Shown one piece after another: positions 44,673-61,158 of a stretch of DNA of 64,000 bases. How positions within the stretch are numbered: the first letter of the stretch is position 1; every line of letters starts with the position of its first letter. The stretch lies in contig CP102060.1 in NCBI GenBank assembly GCA_024579835.1, forward strand, positions 3,137,558 to 3,201,557, read 5' to 3'. This DNA comes from Clostridiaceae bacterium HFYG-1003 (GTDB taxonomy: Bacteria > Bacillota > Clostridia > Clostridiales > Clostridiaceae). Below the pieces are notes generated by a model, which did no database searches, was not told the origin of the DNA, and saw only the letters and a list, made by a program, of their open reading frames with translations. The position numbers and the translations under genes were made by a program.

Positions 44673-45275
44673 CTATTTCAGCTTACCCGCAATATCCAGC
44701 ATTCTTCTGACCTGAACTTCAACAGCCGGCTTGACGTTGTCTAGGATGTTGGCGTTCATGTCAACCTGAGTGGAAGCCCCGTAAGGATTTCCGCCGGTGG
44801 TGTAGAGGACCGGATCGGTGTAGCCCGGGGATACGACGATGGCTCCCCAGTGGTACATGTTGGTATAGAGGGAGAGGATGGTGGCTTCCTGGCCGCCGTG
44901 CACATTCTGAGCCGAGGACATGGCGGAAACAACTTTGTTGACCAGCAGGCCCTGTGCCCAGATGGCTCCCTGACCATCGATGAAGAACTTCATCTGCGCC
45001 GGCAGCGTTCCATACCGGGAGGGTGCGGAGAAGAGTATGGCATCAGCCCAGACCAGATCATCACTGGTTGCCACCGGTACATCAACCGTTGCGTCAGCAT
45101 GGGCTTTCCATGCGGGATTTTTTGAGTAGGCTGCTTCCGGTACGAGTTCCTGAACCTTAACGAGGCGAACCTCAGCACCATTCTTTTCAGCCTCTTCTTT
45201 GGCCCATTGCGCCATCTGATGGTTGGTACCCGTAGAGGAATAGTACACGATTGCTAATTTAACTTTGTTCTCCAT
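44673..45275 (-). CDS. wrbA: NAD(P)H:quinone oxidoreductase WrbA
   Basis: A 200-residue FMN flavodoxin-like enzyme that reduces quinones by two electrons. FMN phosphate loop YSSTGTNHQMA (about 11-21), the SAPSRYGTLPAQMK segment (about 82-95) and SSAQNVHGGQE (about 120-130) match the family. The start used here is the ATG after aaaaggagatcagtc; an in-frame ATG 18 bp earlier lies in that site. It is a single-gene unit, unrelated to the pilus. Confidence 0.92.
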   Translation of the reverse strand: MENKVKLAIVYYSSTGTNHQMAQWAKEEAEKNGAEVRLVKVQELVPEAAYSKNPAWKAHADATVDVPVATSDDLVWADAILFSAPSRYGTLPAQMKFFIDGQGAIWAQGLLVNKVVSAMSSAQNVHGGQEATILSLYTNMYHWGAIVVSPGYTDPVLYTTGGNPYGASTQVDMNANILDNVKPAVEVQVRRMLDIAGKLK

Positions 45276-45366
45276 GACTGATCTCCTTTTCATCTGTTTT
45301 TTGATTTTTATGTTCTGATATTCCTGCAGTTATTATTCTGGTTTGTTGGTTTAATTTCGTGGTTAA

Positions 45367-45463
45367 CTTTAGTAACCTTTAGTAAGTATAATACCATGGA
45401 TATCAATATTGTTTGAGAACAAAGCATGAAGGAAGTATTAATAATTACAAAACGTAACTAAAG
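45367..45463. promoter_or_regulatory. Repeated operator-like words upstream of wrbA
   Basis: CTTTAGTAA occurs twice in tandem at 45367-45385, and its inverted form GTAACTAAAG occurs at 45454-45463. This spacing and palindromic type (GTTACTAAAG) is like a winged-helix repressor site, such as an HxlR or MarR type, near a quinone reductase gene. No regulator gene is adjacent. Confidence 0.4.
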
Positions 45464-45891
45464 AAACGAAAATTAGCATGATTGCTTCTTCTTGTTATGG
45501 ATGGTTCGGATTGGTATGGATTAAGATTCCTTTGGGAAAGAGATGATGCAGGATTTTTGACTGATTGGGTCATTTTTGGATGTGTGGTGGAAATGAACCA
45601 GCTGAATCCCTTCTTTGGTCTGTTTATAGTCAGTTTTTAGTTGGAAGTGGAAGATGAGAGTTGAAATGGAGTCTGGAGATCCGAGCTGGCTGGATTTTAT
45701 CTGGGAAGTCAATATTTTGGTGGAGAATTGGTAAATTATTTGTAAATGAATGAGTAGATGTTGGGAGATTAAATTGAGATCAGTGCTGTTTATTCTGGAA
45801 GAAGCTTGATGGGAGCGGGTTGAGGCGAAAAGAGGGTAAATGTTCCGATTTTTTGAAGGTCAAAAAATGGCAAAAAAATAAAGCCGAAAAG
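45464..45891. other. Gap upstream of the rpoB promoters
   Basis: Part of a 762-bp gap with no gene. The sequence is G/T-rich on the plus strand, with no hairpin or RNA family that I recognise. A 63-codon minus-strand ORF at 45521-45712 has no ribosome site or family and is not called. Confidence 0.4.
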
Positions 45892-45920
45892 TTGACCGGC
45901 TGGATTTGGTATAGTACAAT
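45892..45920 (+). promoter_or_regulatory. rpoBC promoter P1
   Basis: TTGACC, 17-bp spacer, TACAAT. Lies 118 bp before the rpoB start. Confidence 0.75.
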
Positions 45921-45942
45921 ATTAAATTGTACCCGTATCGAA

Positions 45943-45970
45943 TTGACAAGGTACGATAAGGTAGTATAAT
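45943..45970 (+). promoter_or_regulatory. rpoBC promoter P2
   Basis: Perfect TTGACA and TATAAT with a 16-bp spacer, 68 bp before rpoB. Together with P1 it makes rpoBC independent of the distant ribosomal protein unit. Confidence 0.88.
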
Positions 45971-46037
45971 GGTTTATTTGTCTTTATTGTAATGGATAAT
46001 TGAATCATTTACAAGTTAAAAAGTAAGGGGTGAATTT

Positions 46038-49000
46038 ATGGTACATCCTGTTCCTAACCCAACGGGAAAAAGAACAAGAATGAGTTTTGCAAGAATCAAA
46101 GAAGTTGCCAACATGCCGAATCTCATCGAGATTCAGCTTGATTCTTACAACTGGTTCCTGAAGGAAGGCCTGGACGAGGTATTCGAGGACATTTCTGCCA
46201 TCACAAATCACGGCGGCAATCTGATCCTGCGGTTCGTCGGTTTCCATCTGGACCGGGACAACATCAAGTACTCCATCGAAGAATGCAAAGAACGAGACGC
46301 AACCTATGCGGCTCCGCTGAAAGTTACCGTACGCCTTGAGAACACCGAAACCGGTGAAATCAAGGAACAGGAAGTCTACATGGGTGAATTCCCGCTGATG
46401 ACCGAGCAGGGCACCTTTATCATCAATGGTGCGGAACGTGTTATCGTCTCCCAGCTGGTTCGCTCACCCGGTGTCTACTACAACCAGAGCTATGATAAAT
46501 CCGGCAAGAGCCTGTTCTCTGCCACGGTCATCCCCAACCGCGGTGCCTGGCTCGAATACGAGACGGATTCCAACGACATCATCTACATCCGCATCGACAA
46601 GACCCGCAAGCTCCCCATCACTGTGATGGCCCGGGCCATGGGCTTTGGATCCGATCAGGAGATCTTTAACTACTTCGGTGACGATGAACGCCTCAAGGCG
46701 ACGGTGGAGAAGGATGCAACCAAGACCCGCGAAGAAGGACTTATTGAGATCTACAAACGGCTCCGTCCGGGCGAACCCCCGACGGTAGATTCCGCGGAAG
46801 CTCTCCTGAACGGTCTGTTCTTTGATCCCAAACGGTATGACCTGTCCAAGGTTGGCCGCTATAAATTCAACAAGAAGCTCAACATCGTCAACCGCATCAT
46901 CAACCAGGTGGCCGCCGTTGACGTCGTATCGCCCGTGACGGGAGAGATCCTGGCTGAAAAAGGCCAGAAGATCAACCGCGATCTGGCCTTCGCCATCATG
47001 GAGAACGGAATCAATTCCGTGGATATCCTGGTGGAAGACCGCATCGTCCGCGTCATCGGCAATCACTTTGTCCCACTGAACCGTTTCGTCGAATTGGAAG
47101 AATCCGATTCATTTTATAAAGAAACCGTTCATTACCCGACTCTGATGAAATTCCTGGACGAAGTCGGCCAGGTGGAAGCCAAGGAAATGCACCGCCTCAT
47201 CCGCGAGCATATCCATGAGCTCTCTCCCAAGCACATCATCCGGGACGACATGTTCGCGACCATCAGCTACGAGCTGGGGCTGCCCATGAACATCGGTGTC
47301 GTGGATGACATCGACCATCTCGGTCACCGCCGCATCCGTTCCGTCGGCGAGCTGCTGCAGAATCAGTTCCGCATCGGTCTGTCCCGGATGGAACGTGTGG
47401 TCCGTGAGCGGATGACCATCCAGGATCAGGACAACATCACCCCATCGGCACTGATCAACATCCGGCCGGTGGCTGCCGCCATCAAGGAATTCTTCGGATC
47501 CTCCCAGCTGTCTCAGTTCATGGATCAGACCAATCCGCTGTCCGAGCTGACCAACAAGCGCAGACTGTCTGCCCTGGGACCCGGCGGTCTCTCCCGTGAC
47601 CGCGCCGGCATGGAAGTGCGTGACGTTCACCATTCCCATTACGGACGCATGTGCCCGATTGAAACCCCGGAAGGTCCGAACATCGGTCTGATCGTATCCC
47701 TGGCCTCCTATGCCCGGGTCAACGAATACGGCTTCGTCGAGACACCATACCGCGTTGTCGACAAGGCCAGAGGCGTCGTAACGGATGAGATCCGCTACTA
47801 CACGGCCGATGAGGAAGATCTGTACCTGTGCGCCCCTGCCACCGAGCCCCTCGACCAGGAAGGTCACTTCCTGGATGACCGTGTTACCGTGCGCCGCACC
47901 GATGAAGTCATCCTGGTACCCCGGGAAGAAGTTGACCTGGTCGATGTGTCCCCGAAACAGCTGGTTTCCGTGGCTACGGCCATGATCCCCTTCCTGGAAA
48001 ATGATGATGCATCCCGTGCCCTGATGGGTGCCAACATGCAGCGTCAGGCGGTTCCGCTGCTCAAGACCCAGGCTCCGATTGTCGGAACCGGCATCGAGTA
48101 CCGGGCAGCTTATGATTCCGGCGTTCTGCCCAAGGCCAGACACGACGGAACCATCGAGTATGTATCCGCATCTGAGATTCGCCTGCGCCGTTCCAACGAC
48201 GGCGGCCTCGACATCATCCGGCTGCAGAAATTCAAGCGGTCCAACCAGGGAACCTGCATCAACCAGAAACCGCTGGTTGCCAAGGGTGACGCTGTTAAAG
48301 TCGGAGACATTCTGGCTGACGGACCATCAACGGATCTGGGCGAAATCGCTCTGGGCAAGAATATCCGCATTGGCTTCCTGACCTGGGAAGGCTACAACTA
48401 TGAGGATGCCATGCTGATCTCCGAAGAGCTGGTCCGCGATGACATCTTTACCTCCATCCATATCGAAGAATACGAGGCCATGGCCCGTGACACCAAGCTC
48501 GGACCGGAAGAGATCACCCGCGACATCCCCAATGTCGGCGAGGACGCCCTCAAGGACATCGACGAACGCGGCATCATCCGCATCGGAGCGGAAGTCCGCA
48601 CCGGAGACATCCTGGTCGGTAAAGTCACCCCCAAGGGAGAGACGGAACTGACGGCGGAAGAACGCCTCCTGCGTGCCATCTTCGGCGAAAAGGCGCGGGA
48701 AGTCCGCGATACCTCGCTGCGGGTACCCCACGGCGAACAGGGCATCATCGTTGACGTCAAGGTCTTCACCCGTGAGAACGCGGCAGAGCTGCCGGCCGGT
48801 GTCAATATGCTGGTCCGCTGCTACATCGCGCAGAAACGGAAAATCTCTGTCGGTGATAAAATGGCCGGACGCCACGGCAACAAGGGTGTTATCTCCCGGA
48901 TTCTGCCTGAGGCAGACATGCCGTTCCTGCCGGACGGAAGCCCGCTTCAGATTTGTCTGAACCCGCTGGGCGTTCCTTCCCGTATGAACATCGGACAGGT

Positions 49001-49730
49001 TCTGGAAGTTCATCTGGGCTGGGCTGCGAAGAAACTCGGCTGGCATGTTGCCACTCCGGTCTTCGACGGCGCGACCTATGAAAACATTGAAGAGCTCCTG
49101 GAAGAGGGCGGCTTTGACCGCTCCGGAAAAACCGTTCTGTTTGACGGCCGCACCGGCGAACCCTTCGACAATCCTGTTACCGTCGGTTACATGTATATCC
49201 TGAAACTGGCGCATCTGGTCGATGACAAGATCCACGCCCGGAGCACCGGCCCCTACTCACTGGTTACTCAGCAGCCCCTGGGCGGAAAAGCTCAGTTCGG
49301 CGGACAGCGCTTCGGAGAAATGGAAGTCTGGGCTCTTGAAGCCTACGGCTCAGCCCATACCCTCCAGGAAATCCTGACCGTGAAATCCGATGATGTGGTG
49401 GGACGGGTCAAGACCTATGAGTCCATCGTCAAGGGCGAGAACATCCCGGAACCGGGCATCCCGGAATCCTTTAAGGTTCTGATCAAGGAACTCCAGGCTT
49501 TGTGTCTGGATGTCAAGGTGCTCAACGAGAACCATGAAGAGATCGAACTGAAAGAATCCGTGGAAGATGAACCTATGTTTGACTTCGCCCCGGAATTCCA
49601 CAAAGAAAATTTGGAATTCACCCAGAAAGACAAACTCATCGAAGATGAGGATTCGGAAGAAACCGAGGTATTATTCGGTGATGACCCGGACGAGGATGCT
49701 GAACTGACGATTGAAGAAGATATGGATTAG
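46038..49730 (+). CDS. rpoB: RNA polymerase beta subunit
   Basis: A 1230-residue core subunit of RNA polymerase. Conserved segments include the rifampicin region ([27 protein letters not shown]), the [15 protein letters not shown] loop, and the C-terminal [11 protein letters not shown] and [21 protein letters not shown]. The last 45 residues are acidic, with no known role. ATG has aaggggtg upstream. Confidence 0.98.
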   Translation: MVHPVPNPTGKRTRMSFARIKEVANMPNLIEIQLDSYNWFLKEGLDEVFEDISAITNHGGNLILRFVGFHLDRDNIKYSIEECKERDATYAAPLKVTVRLENTETGEIKEQEVYMGEFPLMTEQGTFIINGAERVIVSQLVRSPGVYYNQSYDKSGKSLFSATVIPNRGAWLEYETDSNDIIYIRIDKTRKLPITVMARAMGFGSDQEIFNYFGDDERLKATVEKDATKTREEGLIEIYKRLRPGEPPTVDSAEALLNGLFFDPKRYDLSKVGRYKFNKKLNIVNRIINQVAAVDVVSPVTGEILAEKGQKINRDLAFAIMENGINSVDILVEDRIVRVIGNHFVPLNRFVELEESDSFYKETVHYPTLMKFLDEVGQVEAKEMHRLIREHIHELSPKHIIRDDMFATISYELGLPMNIGVVDDIDHLGHRRIRSVGELLQNQFRIGLSRMERVVRERMTIQDQDNITPSALINIRPVAAAIKEFFGSSQLSQFMDQTNPLSELTNKRRLSALGPGGLSRDRAGMEVRDVHHSHYGRMCPIETPEGPNIGLIVSLASYARVNEYGFVETPYRVVDKARGVVTDEIRYYTADEEDLYLCAPATEPLDQEGHFLDDRVTVRRTDEVILVPREEVDLVDVSPKQLVSVATAMIPFLENDDASRALMGANMQRQAVPLLKTQAPIVGTGIEYRAAYDSGVLPKARHDGTIEYVSASEIRLRRSNDGGLDIIRLQKFKRSNQGTCINQKPLVAKGDAVKVGDILADGPSTDLGEIALGKNIRIGFLTWEGYNYEDAMLISEELVRDDIFTSIHIEEYEAMARDTKLGPEEITRDIPNVGEDALKDIDERGIIRIGAEVRTGDILVGKVTPKGETELTAEERLLRAIFGEKAREVRDTSLRVPHGEQGIIVDVKVFTRENAAELPAGVNMLVRCYIAQKRKISVGDKMAGRHGNKGVISRILPEADMPFLPDGSPLQICLNPLGVPSRMNIGQVLEVHLGWAAKKLGWHVATPVFDGATYENIEELLEEGGFDRSGKTVLFDGRTGEPFDNPVTVGYMYILKLAHLVDDKIHARSTGPYSLVTQQPLGGKAQFGGQRFGEMEVWALEAYGSAHTLQEILTVKSDDVVGRVKTYESIVKGENIPEPGIPESFKVLIKELQALCLDVKVLNENHEEIELKESVEDEPMFDFAPEFHKENLEFTQKDKLIEDEDSEETEVLFGDDPDEDAELTIEEDMD

Positions 49731-49744
49731 CAGGAGGTCCGACC

Positions 49745-53329
<3,585 letters not shown>

Positions 53330-53383
53330 TCCAAAGTTTCAAATGTCACGGCGGGCAAATGAAAGTTTAGCCCACGAGAAGCA

Positions 53384-53413
53384 TTGACACTGCCAATACA
53401 TCAGTGATAAAAT
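53384..53413 (+). promoter_or_regulatory. Promoter of the rpsL-rpsG-fusA-tuf operon
   Basis: TTGACA and TAAAAT with an 18-bp spacer, 157 bp upstream of rpsL. Confidence 0.7.
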
Positions 53414-53422
53414 CAACTTTGT

Positions 53423-53467
53423 GCGACAAAACCGAAGGGGAAGTATTTCCTTTCGGCTTTTGTCCGC
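53423..53467 (+). promoter_or_regulatory. Long leader hairpin upstream of rpsL
   Basis: GACAAAACCGAAGGGGAA pairs with TTCCTTTCGGCTTTTGTC across a 4-nt loop with minor bulges, starting about 10 nt after the expected transcription start. The run of T's comes 11 nt later, so it is not a plain terminator. It may be an attenuator or protein-binding site for the str operon; this is inference. Confidence 0.5.
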
Positions 53468-53569
53468 GAAGTGAGGTTGATTTTTTTCATAAAATCAGTA
53501 CCGGTTCGCCGGTTCACTCACTGCCGTTACTGCCGCACTGGCATCAAATTAATCACAGGAGGTGAAAAA

Positions 53570-53947
53570 ATGCCAACCATTAACCAATTGGTCAGGAAGG
53601 GAAGAGAGACTGTTAATTACAAATCCAAGTCACCTGCTCTTCAGTCAAATCCCCAGAGAAGAGGTGTTTGCACCGTCGTTAAGACACAGACACCAAAGAA
53701 GCCGAACTCCGCTTTGAGAAAAGTAGCCAGAGTACGTCTGACGAACGGATATGAAGTCACAGCTTATATCGGTGGAGAAGGACACAATCTGCAGGAACAC
53801 TCAGTTGTTCTTATCAGAGGCGGAAGAGTTAGGGACTTGCCGGGTGTAAGATACCACATCATCAGAGGTACCTTAGACTGCGCAGGAGTAAACAACAGAT
53901 TACAGTCCAGATCAAAATACGGAGCAAAGAGACCTAAGAAAAAATAG
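53570..53947 (+). CDS. rpsL: 30S ribosomal protein S12
   Basis: A 125-residue protein of the decoding centre. Motifs [17 protein letters not shown] and [14 protein letters not shown], sites of streptomycin-resistance changes in the family (the two lysines; here the first is K and the second motif has R-V-R-D-L-P). ATG is 7 bp after caggaggtg; upstream in-frame GTG is inside the leader and rejected. Confidence 0.97.
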   Translation: MPTINQLVRKGRETVNYKSKSPALQSNPQRRGVCTVVKTQTPKKPNSALRKVARVRLTNGYEVTAYIGGEGHNLQEHSVVLIRGGRVRDLPGVRYHIIRGTLDCAGVNNRLQSRSKYGAKRPKKK

Positions 53948-54033
53948 GTTCTTGCAACTTATGTGAAATTGCTCTGTTTTAGGTAATGATTGTGTATTTT
54001 GGCACTTCAGGAAATAAAGCACAGCATTTTACG

Positions 54034-54052
54034 ACCGGCCTTCGCTGCCGGT
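54034..54052 (+). other. Hairpin between rpsL and rpsG
   Basis: ACCGGC / GCCGGT with a 7-nt loop in a 148-bp gap. In other bacteria S7 binds this intercistronic region; that role is only possible here. Confidence 0.35.
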
Positions 54053-54065
54053 AGAGTACCGATGA

Positions 54066-54566
<501 letters not shown>

Positions 54567-54619
54567 TTTGATGATTGCTGCAAACCATTTGAGGAATACA
54601 TGCGGGAGGAGGGTTCAGC

Positions 54620-56695
<2,076 letters not shown>

Positions 56696-56757
56696 TTGAA
56701 TTTTTTTGAGATTCAGCTACAATAAAACTAGCGAAAACCTTACAGGAGGAATCAATA

Positions 56758-57951
56758 ATGGGAAAAGCGAAATTTGAAAGAACCAAACCCCATGTTAACA
56801 TTGGAACCATTGGTCACGTTGACCATGGCAAGACCACTTTGACCGCGGCCATCACGACCGTTCTGTCCAAGAAGGGATACGCCAATGCTACCAAGTATGA
56901 CGAAATAGATAAGGCACCGGAAGAAAAAGAAAGAGGAATCACGATCAACACCGCCCACGTTGAGTATGAGACGGACAACCGTCACTACGCACACGTTGAC
57001 TGCCCCGGACATGCTGACTATGTCAAGAACATGATCACCGGAGCGGCTCAGATGGACGGAGCGATCCTGGTTGTTTCCGCCGCTGACGGAGTTATGCCCC
57101 AGACCAGAGAGCACATCCTGCTCGCTTCCCGTGTAGGCGTTAACTACATCGTTGTTTTCCTGAACAAGGCAGACATGGTAGATGACCCGGAACTGCTGGA
57201 ACTGGTAGAAATGGAAGTTCGCGATATCCTCAACGACTACGATTTCCCGGGAGATGACACACCGATCATCGCCGGCTCCGCTCTGGAAGCTCTGAACAAT
57301 CCGGAAGATCCGGAAAAGATCAAGCCGATCCTGGATCTGATGGACGCTGTTGACAGCTACATCCCGACCCCGGAAAGAGCAACCGACAAGCCGTTCCTGA
57401 TGCCGGTAGAAGACGTGTTCACGATCACAGGTCGTGGAACCGTAGCCACCGGAAGAGTGGAAAGCGGAATCCTGAAAGTTGGCGATGAACTTGAAATCGT
57501 TGGACTTAAGGAAGAGAAGACAAAGACCGTCTGCACCGGCGTAGAAATGTTCCGTAAGCTGCTGGATCAGGCTCAGGCCGGAGACAACATCGGAGCCCTG
57601 CTCAGAGGCGTACAGAGAGCTGACATCGAAAGAGGTCAGGTTCTGGCGAAGCCGAACAGCGTGAAGCCGCACAGAAAATTTGTTGGACAGGTATACGTAC
57701 TGAAGAAGGAAGAAGGCGGACGCCACACCCCGTTCTTTGACGGATACCGGCCGCAGTTCTACTTCCGTACAACGGACGTAACAGGATCCATCAAATTGCC
57801 GGACGGCATGGAAATGGTTATGCCTGGGGATCATATCGACATGAACGTTGAGCTGATCACACCGGTAGCTATGGACGAAGGACTCCGTTTCGCGATTCGT
57901 GAAGGCGGCAGAACCGTAGGTTCAGGCGTCGTAACCACGATCAAGGAATAA
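56758..57951 (+). CDS. tuf: Elongation factor Tu (copy 2)
   Basis: Last gene of the str operon. A 397-residue protein identical to the copy at 25434-26627, with only scattered synonymous differences in the DNA. Ribosome site caggaggaatc before ATG. The near-identity across 31 kb points to recent gene conversion. Confidence 0.97.
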   Translation: MGKAKFERTKPHVNIGTIGHVDHGKTTLTAAITTVLSKKGYANATKYDEIDKAPEEKERGITINTAHVEYETDNRHYAHVDCPGHADYVKNMITGAAQMDGAILVVSAADGVMPQTREHILLASRVGVNYIVVFLNKADMVDDPELLELVEMEVRDILNDYDFPGDDTPIIAGSALEALNNPEDPEKIKPILDLMDAVDSYIPTPERATDKPFLMPVEDVFTITGRGTVATGRVESGILKVGDELEIVGLKEEKTKTVCTGVEMFRKLLDQAQAGDNIGALLRGVQRADIERGQVLAKPNSVKPHRKFVGQVYVLKKEEGGRHTPFFDGYRPQFYFRTTDVTGSIKLPDGMEMVMPGDHIDMNVELITPVAMDEGLRFAIREGGRTVGSGVVTTIKE

Positions 57952-57964
57952 GACATAAAACACT

Positions 57965-57995
57965 CAGAGGTCAGCGCTAGCTGACCTCTGTTTTT
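57965..57995 (+). terminator. str operon terminator after tuf copy 2
   Basis: CAGAGGTCAGC / GCTGACCTCTG with a 4-nt loop and five T's. Confidence 0.9.
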
Positions 57996-58043
57996 CGTTT
58001 TGTATTCATTTTGAGTTCTGGTATAAAAATGATCAGTACTTGT

Positions 58044-58082
58044 AAAGAAAAAGAAAAAGATAAAGATAAAGAATAAGAAAAA
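58044..58082. repeat. A/G-rich simple repeat
   Basis: A run of aaagaaaaag and ataaag words, purine-only apart from scattered T's. Part of it supplies the U-tract of the minus-strand terminator next to it. Confidence 0.6.
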
Positions 58083-58083
58083 T

Positions 58084-58133
58084 GTTCCCTGATGACTCTC
58101 CTTGCGTTTGAGGAAGGAGGTTATCAGGGAACC
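58084..58133 (-). terminator. Terminator of the orphan TadG-like gene
   Basis: GTTCCCTGAT / ATCAGGGAAC with an inner CTCCTT/AAGGAG stem. On the minus strand it is followed by ATTTTTCTT. Confidence 0.8.
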
Positions 58134-58155
58134 TTGTTTTACGCCGGGATCCAGG

Positions 58156-59100
58156 CTAGTCAATCAGGCTGGATTTGCCTTTGGTGCCTGAGTTCAGATA
58201 GTCCGTGGGAAACTCACCGTTGTTAATATCAAAGACTTTCGTTTTGGTTAAGAAGAGGGTCTTGCCCGAATAGTCATAACTGTCGAACGTTACCTGGAGA
58301 AGAACAAGGTCGCTCAGTGGAATAACATCTTTATTGTCCAAAGTTTTTTTCCCGTATTTTCCGCTTTTGATGACATCACTGGACAGGCTGAAAATATAGA
58401 CAGGCTTGTTTTGCTCATATACATAGCCAACTTCCTGCTTAATATCAGCGACGGTTCCTTTCTTGATAGTGATACCATCTTCGTAGTCTACGGTAAAATA
58501 GCCTTGGGAGTGATCATCATTTTTTCCCAGGTTGAACATATGAAATTCGGAGGGGGGATTGTTACCCGACCATAAACTTTCAAAGTCGCCGGGACCGGTT
58601 TTTTCCCAGGCTTCAATCTTCGGATTGCTCAGATAATCATCGTCCAGGTTAATGAAGGGCAAGGCCTCGCCTGCCCATACCGGATTCTTTTTCGCTACGG
58701 CCCGGGCTGTGACATCGGTGTCTGTAAGACCCAGAATGCGGGCGAAGGAGTATTGGACATTTCTGGTGCAGATCACTTCTATGACTTCTGAATTGCCTTT
58801 ATAAGGCGTCGTAATCTGAATCGTATCTCCCTCTTTTTTTATGCCGATCTTGGTCGCCTTGATCCCATTTTTTCCTGCCAGATCAAGAGCGCTGTCTTCT
58901 GCTGAAGTTTTATTTGGCAGATCCATGGCTCCGGCCAGGGCAGCTGCATCGGCAGCATTCTGAAGATTGGACTTTTGCCAGGTTACCATCCCGATGTCCA
59001 CCGCAATCGCCGCAAAACCTATGAGCACTACCATCATGAGAGCAACCAGAACTAAGGCCTGGCCATCCTCTTCCTTTAATATTTTTTTCACAATCTTCAT
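58156..59100 (-). CDS. Orphan TadG-like pilus or surface protein
   Basis: A 314-residue protein with the TadE/G N-terminal pattern EEDGQALVLVALMMVVLIGFAAIAVDIGMV and AADAAALAGAMDLP (about 11-60), clearly related to the N-terminus of the protein at 43477-44589. The C-terminal part differs: charged, beta-rich, with no repeats. It lies alone on the minus strand after the str operon, away from the Tad locus. It may be a minor component of the same pilus. Confidence 0.75.
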   Translation of the reverse strand: MKIVKKILKEEDGQALVLVALMMVVLIGFAAIAVDIGMVTWQKSNLQNAADAAALAGAMDLPNKTSAEDSALDLAGKNGIKATKIGIKKEGDTIQITTPYKGNSEVIEVICTRNVQYSFARILGLTDTDVTARAVAKKNPVWAGEALPFINLDDDYLSNPKIEAWEKTGPGDFESLWSGNNPPSEFHMFNLGKNDDHSQGYFTVDYEDGITIKKGTVADIKQEVGYVYEQNKPVYIFSLSSDVIKSGKYGKKTLDNKDVIPLSDLVLLQVTFDSYDYSGKTLFLTKTKVFDINNGEFPTDYLNSGTKGKSSLID

Positions 59101-59744
59101 TGAAATACCCCGTGAGATTCGAATTTTCGACTGATTTTATATTGTTTATCTTTCAAGGATCGGATGCTCACTGGCACGCTGCTTAATTTCTTTATCGGCG
59201 AAAAGCATCCACTATAGGGGACGATGGGATCGAAAAGAAACAGAGGGGATCCGACTACCATTCGGATTCTGTTTCCGTTTCGTTTTCAGATCCTGCAGCC
59301 ACACGTGCTGCTGTAAGATAATAGAGGATCGAAGGAGCAAGTATAAAGAATCTAAATCGAGGAGGAATGGCGGGAAAGAGACTGGCTGATTCAAAGAAAA
59401 ATACAACCAAAAGTTTTGAGTTGACCTTATTCCCCCTTTCAATGAAGTACATAAGTTGGATTTAAAATGATAATCACATGATAATGGTTATTGTCACAAT
59501 GAAATTCTACCACTAATAACCAGAAAAGTAAGGTGTTTATTAACTCAATTCATCATTTGTTAACCGGAACGTTTGAAATGGATTCGTTCTGGGCTGTACG
59601 CATGGAAAATTTCAGAAATTCGTCTTTTGAAAGTACATATTGTTCGGATAAATAATGATTTATTTGGTTTTGTCCGTTACAATTGAAACAGCTGGATCTG
59701 ACAGTGACCACGGATCCACAGAAAACCCCGACAAGGAGAATTTT
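59101..59744. other. Divergent intergenic region
   Basis: A 644-bp gap between the minus-strand TadG-like gene and the deacetylase. AT-rich toward the right end, with no credible gene, tRNA or riboswitch motif. ORFs on the minus strand at 59212-59452 lack ribosome sites. Confidence 0.4.
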
Positions 59745-61082
59745 ATGAATCAGAAACTGAAATCAGCTGTTAAGATCCTGGTCTTTGTCCTGGTCCTCCT
59801 GCTGCCTGTCCAGTCCATGGCTCAGGTTATGAAAACCACGATTGATCTGCCATTAAGAGCCAGAGCATCGAGCACATCCACGAAACTGGGGGTGATCCCC
59901 AAGGGGACCGAAATCAGAATTGACCGAACCACAGGCAACTGGGTGCTGACTGCCTATGCCGGCAAAGCCGGATATAGCGGACTCAAGTACCTTGCACCGA
60001 CGGCCAATACGGAGATGCGCGCAGTTACGACAGATTTAAGGCTGCGCACCGGCCCGGGTACTTCCTATGCATCTTTGCTGAAGATTCCAAAGCATACGCC
60101 CATTCCGGTATTTGAACGGCAGGGCAACTGGATCAAGACGGTCTGGTCAGGTAAGATCGGCTGGGTGGGGGGCAAATACACGAAAACCATGATTGAAATG
60201 CCACAACTGCAGACAACGCTTCAGACCAGTTTCCGAACCGGCCCGGGATCGTCCTACAGTCGAATCGGTTATGTGCCGCGTTCCGCCATCATTCCGGTTC
60301 TGGGCACATCGGGCAACTGGGTAAAATCGTGGTACTTCGGGCGAATCGGCTGGATCAGCCGGTCATATCTGGCCCAGCCCATGACATCAGGCTTCCGGAC
60401 AGAAGCCCTGCCGGACCTTTCCGGTTTTTCCAATCAGGAATTAAACTGGGATTACACGAAAGCTGCTACTCTGTCTGCTTTCCCGGAACTTGGCGGCGCG
60501 TACCGCTACGAGGACAGTGCTGTCCATCTGACCTTTGACTGCGGCTATGAAAATGGATATACTGCCCAATATCTGGATGTACTGAAGGCCAATGGCCTGC
60601 GGGCTCGTTTCTATGTTACGGGCTTCTTTATCAAGACGGAACCTGAACTGGTTCGCCGGATGCTGGCCGAAGGCCATGAAGTGGGAAACCATACTGACAT
60701 CCATCCGGACAGTGTCGCTTTGATGGAGCAGTCACCTCAGCTTGTCTATGATGATATGGTCGGGTGGGAAGAGCTGTATCATGACGCGACAGGTTCTTAT
60801 CCTTCCACCTGGTTCTACCGGGCTCCCTCCGGGATTTATTCCGAACGGACCCTCGCACTGGTGCAGTGGATGGGATATCAATCTGAATTCTGGGAGGTAG
60901 CGCTGGATGACTGGAACCCGCAAAAGCAGATGACACCGGAAGCCACCATGCATGTATTGAAACGCGATACCAAACCCGGTTCCATTGTTCTTTTGCATTG
61001 CGTCTCATCCACCAATATCAAAATTCTGCAGGAATACATCGACTGGATCCACGCTCAGAGCTGGACCATCGCAACTCCCTGA
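59745..61082 (+). CDS. SH3-domain, PdaA-like polysaccharide deacetylase
   Basis: A 445-residue exported enzyme. Signal peptide (about 1-27), three bacterial SH3 domains (about 28-95, 96-160, 161-222), then a NodB-type deacetylase (about 255-445). Catalytic and metal motifs: TFDCGYENGYT with the Asp base, GNHTDIHPD for the metal His pair, FYRAPSG and LLHCVS. The deacetylase is most like PdaA, the N-acetylmuramic acid deacetylase of spore cortex, whereas SH3 domains suggest binding to peptidoglycan. Start is the ATG after aaggagaatttt; a longer in-frame start upstream is not supported. Role in wall or spore is inferred. Confidence 0.82.
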   Translation: MNQKLKSAVKILVFVLVLLLPVQSMAQVMKTTIDLPLRARASSTSTKLGVIPKGTEIRIDRTTGNWVLTAYAGKAGYSGLKYLAPTANTEMRAVTTDLRLRTGPGTSYASLLKIPKHTPIPVFERQGNWIKTVWSGKIGWVGGKYTKTMIEMPQLQTTLQTSFRTGPGSSYSRIGYVPRSAIIPVLGTSGNWVKSWYFGRIGWISRSYLAQPMTSGFRTEALPDLSGFSNQELNWDYTKAATLSAFPELGGAYRYEDSAVHLTFDCGYENGYTAQYLDVLKANGLRARFYVTGFFIKTEPELVRRMLAEGHEVGNHTDIHPDSVALMEQSPQLVYDDMVGWEELYHDATGSYPSTWFYRAPSGIYSERTLALVQWMGYQSEFWEVALDDWNPQKQMTPEATMHVLKRDTKPGSIVLLHCVSSTNIKILQEYIDWIHAQSWTIATP

Positions 61083-61089
61083 ACCATCT

Positions 61090-61133
61090 AAAAAAAGCTG
61101 AAGCAGAGGTCGATCTCTGCTTCAGCTTTTTTT
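61090..61133 (+). terminator. Terminator after the deacetylase
   Basis: AAAAAAGCTGAAGCAGAG / CTCTGCTTCAGCTTTTTTT around a gtcgat loop. Very strong in both directions. Confidence 0.92.
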
Positions 61134-61158
61134 ATAGTGCCCAGTCGATTGATTGCCA

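Noticed and set aside
45521-45712. 63-codon minus-strand ORF upstream of rpoB
   Set aside because: No ribosome site, no family, and composition like the surrounding non-coding sequence.
56752-57834. Long antisense ORF opposite tuf copy 2
   Set aside because: Same shadow as for copy 1.
59101-59744. c-di-GMP or other riboswitch in the large gap
   Set aside because: I looked for a recognisable aptamer core and found none.
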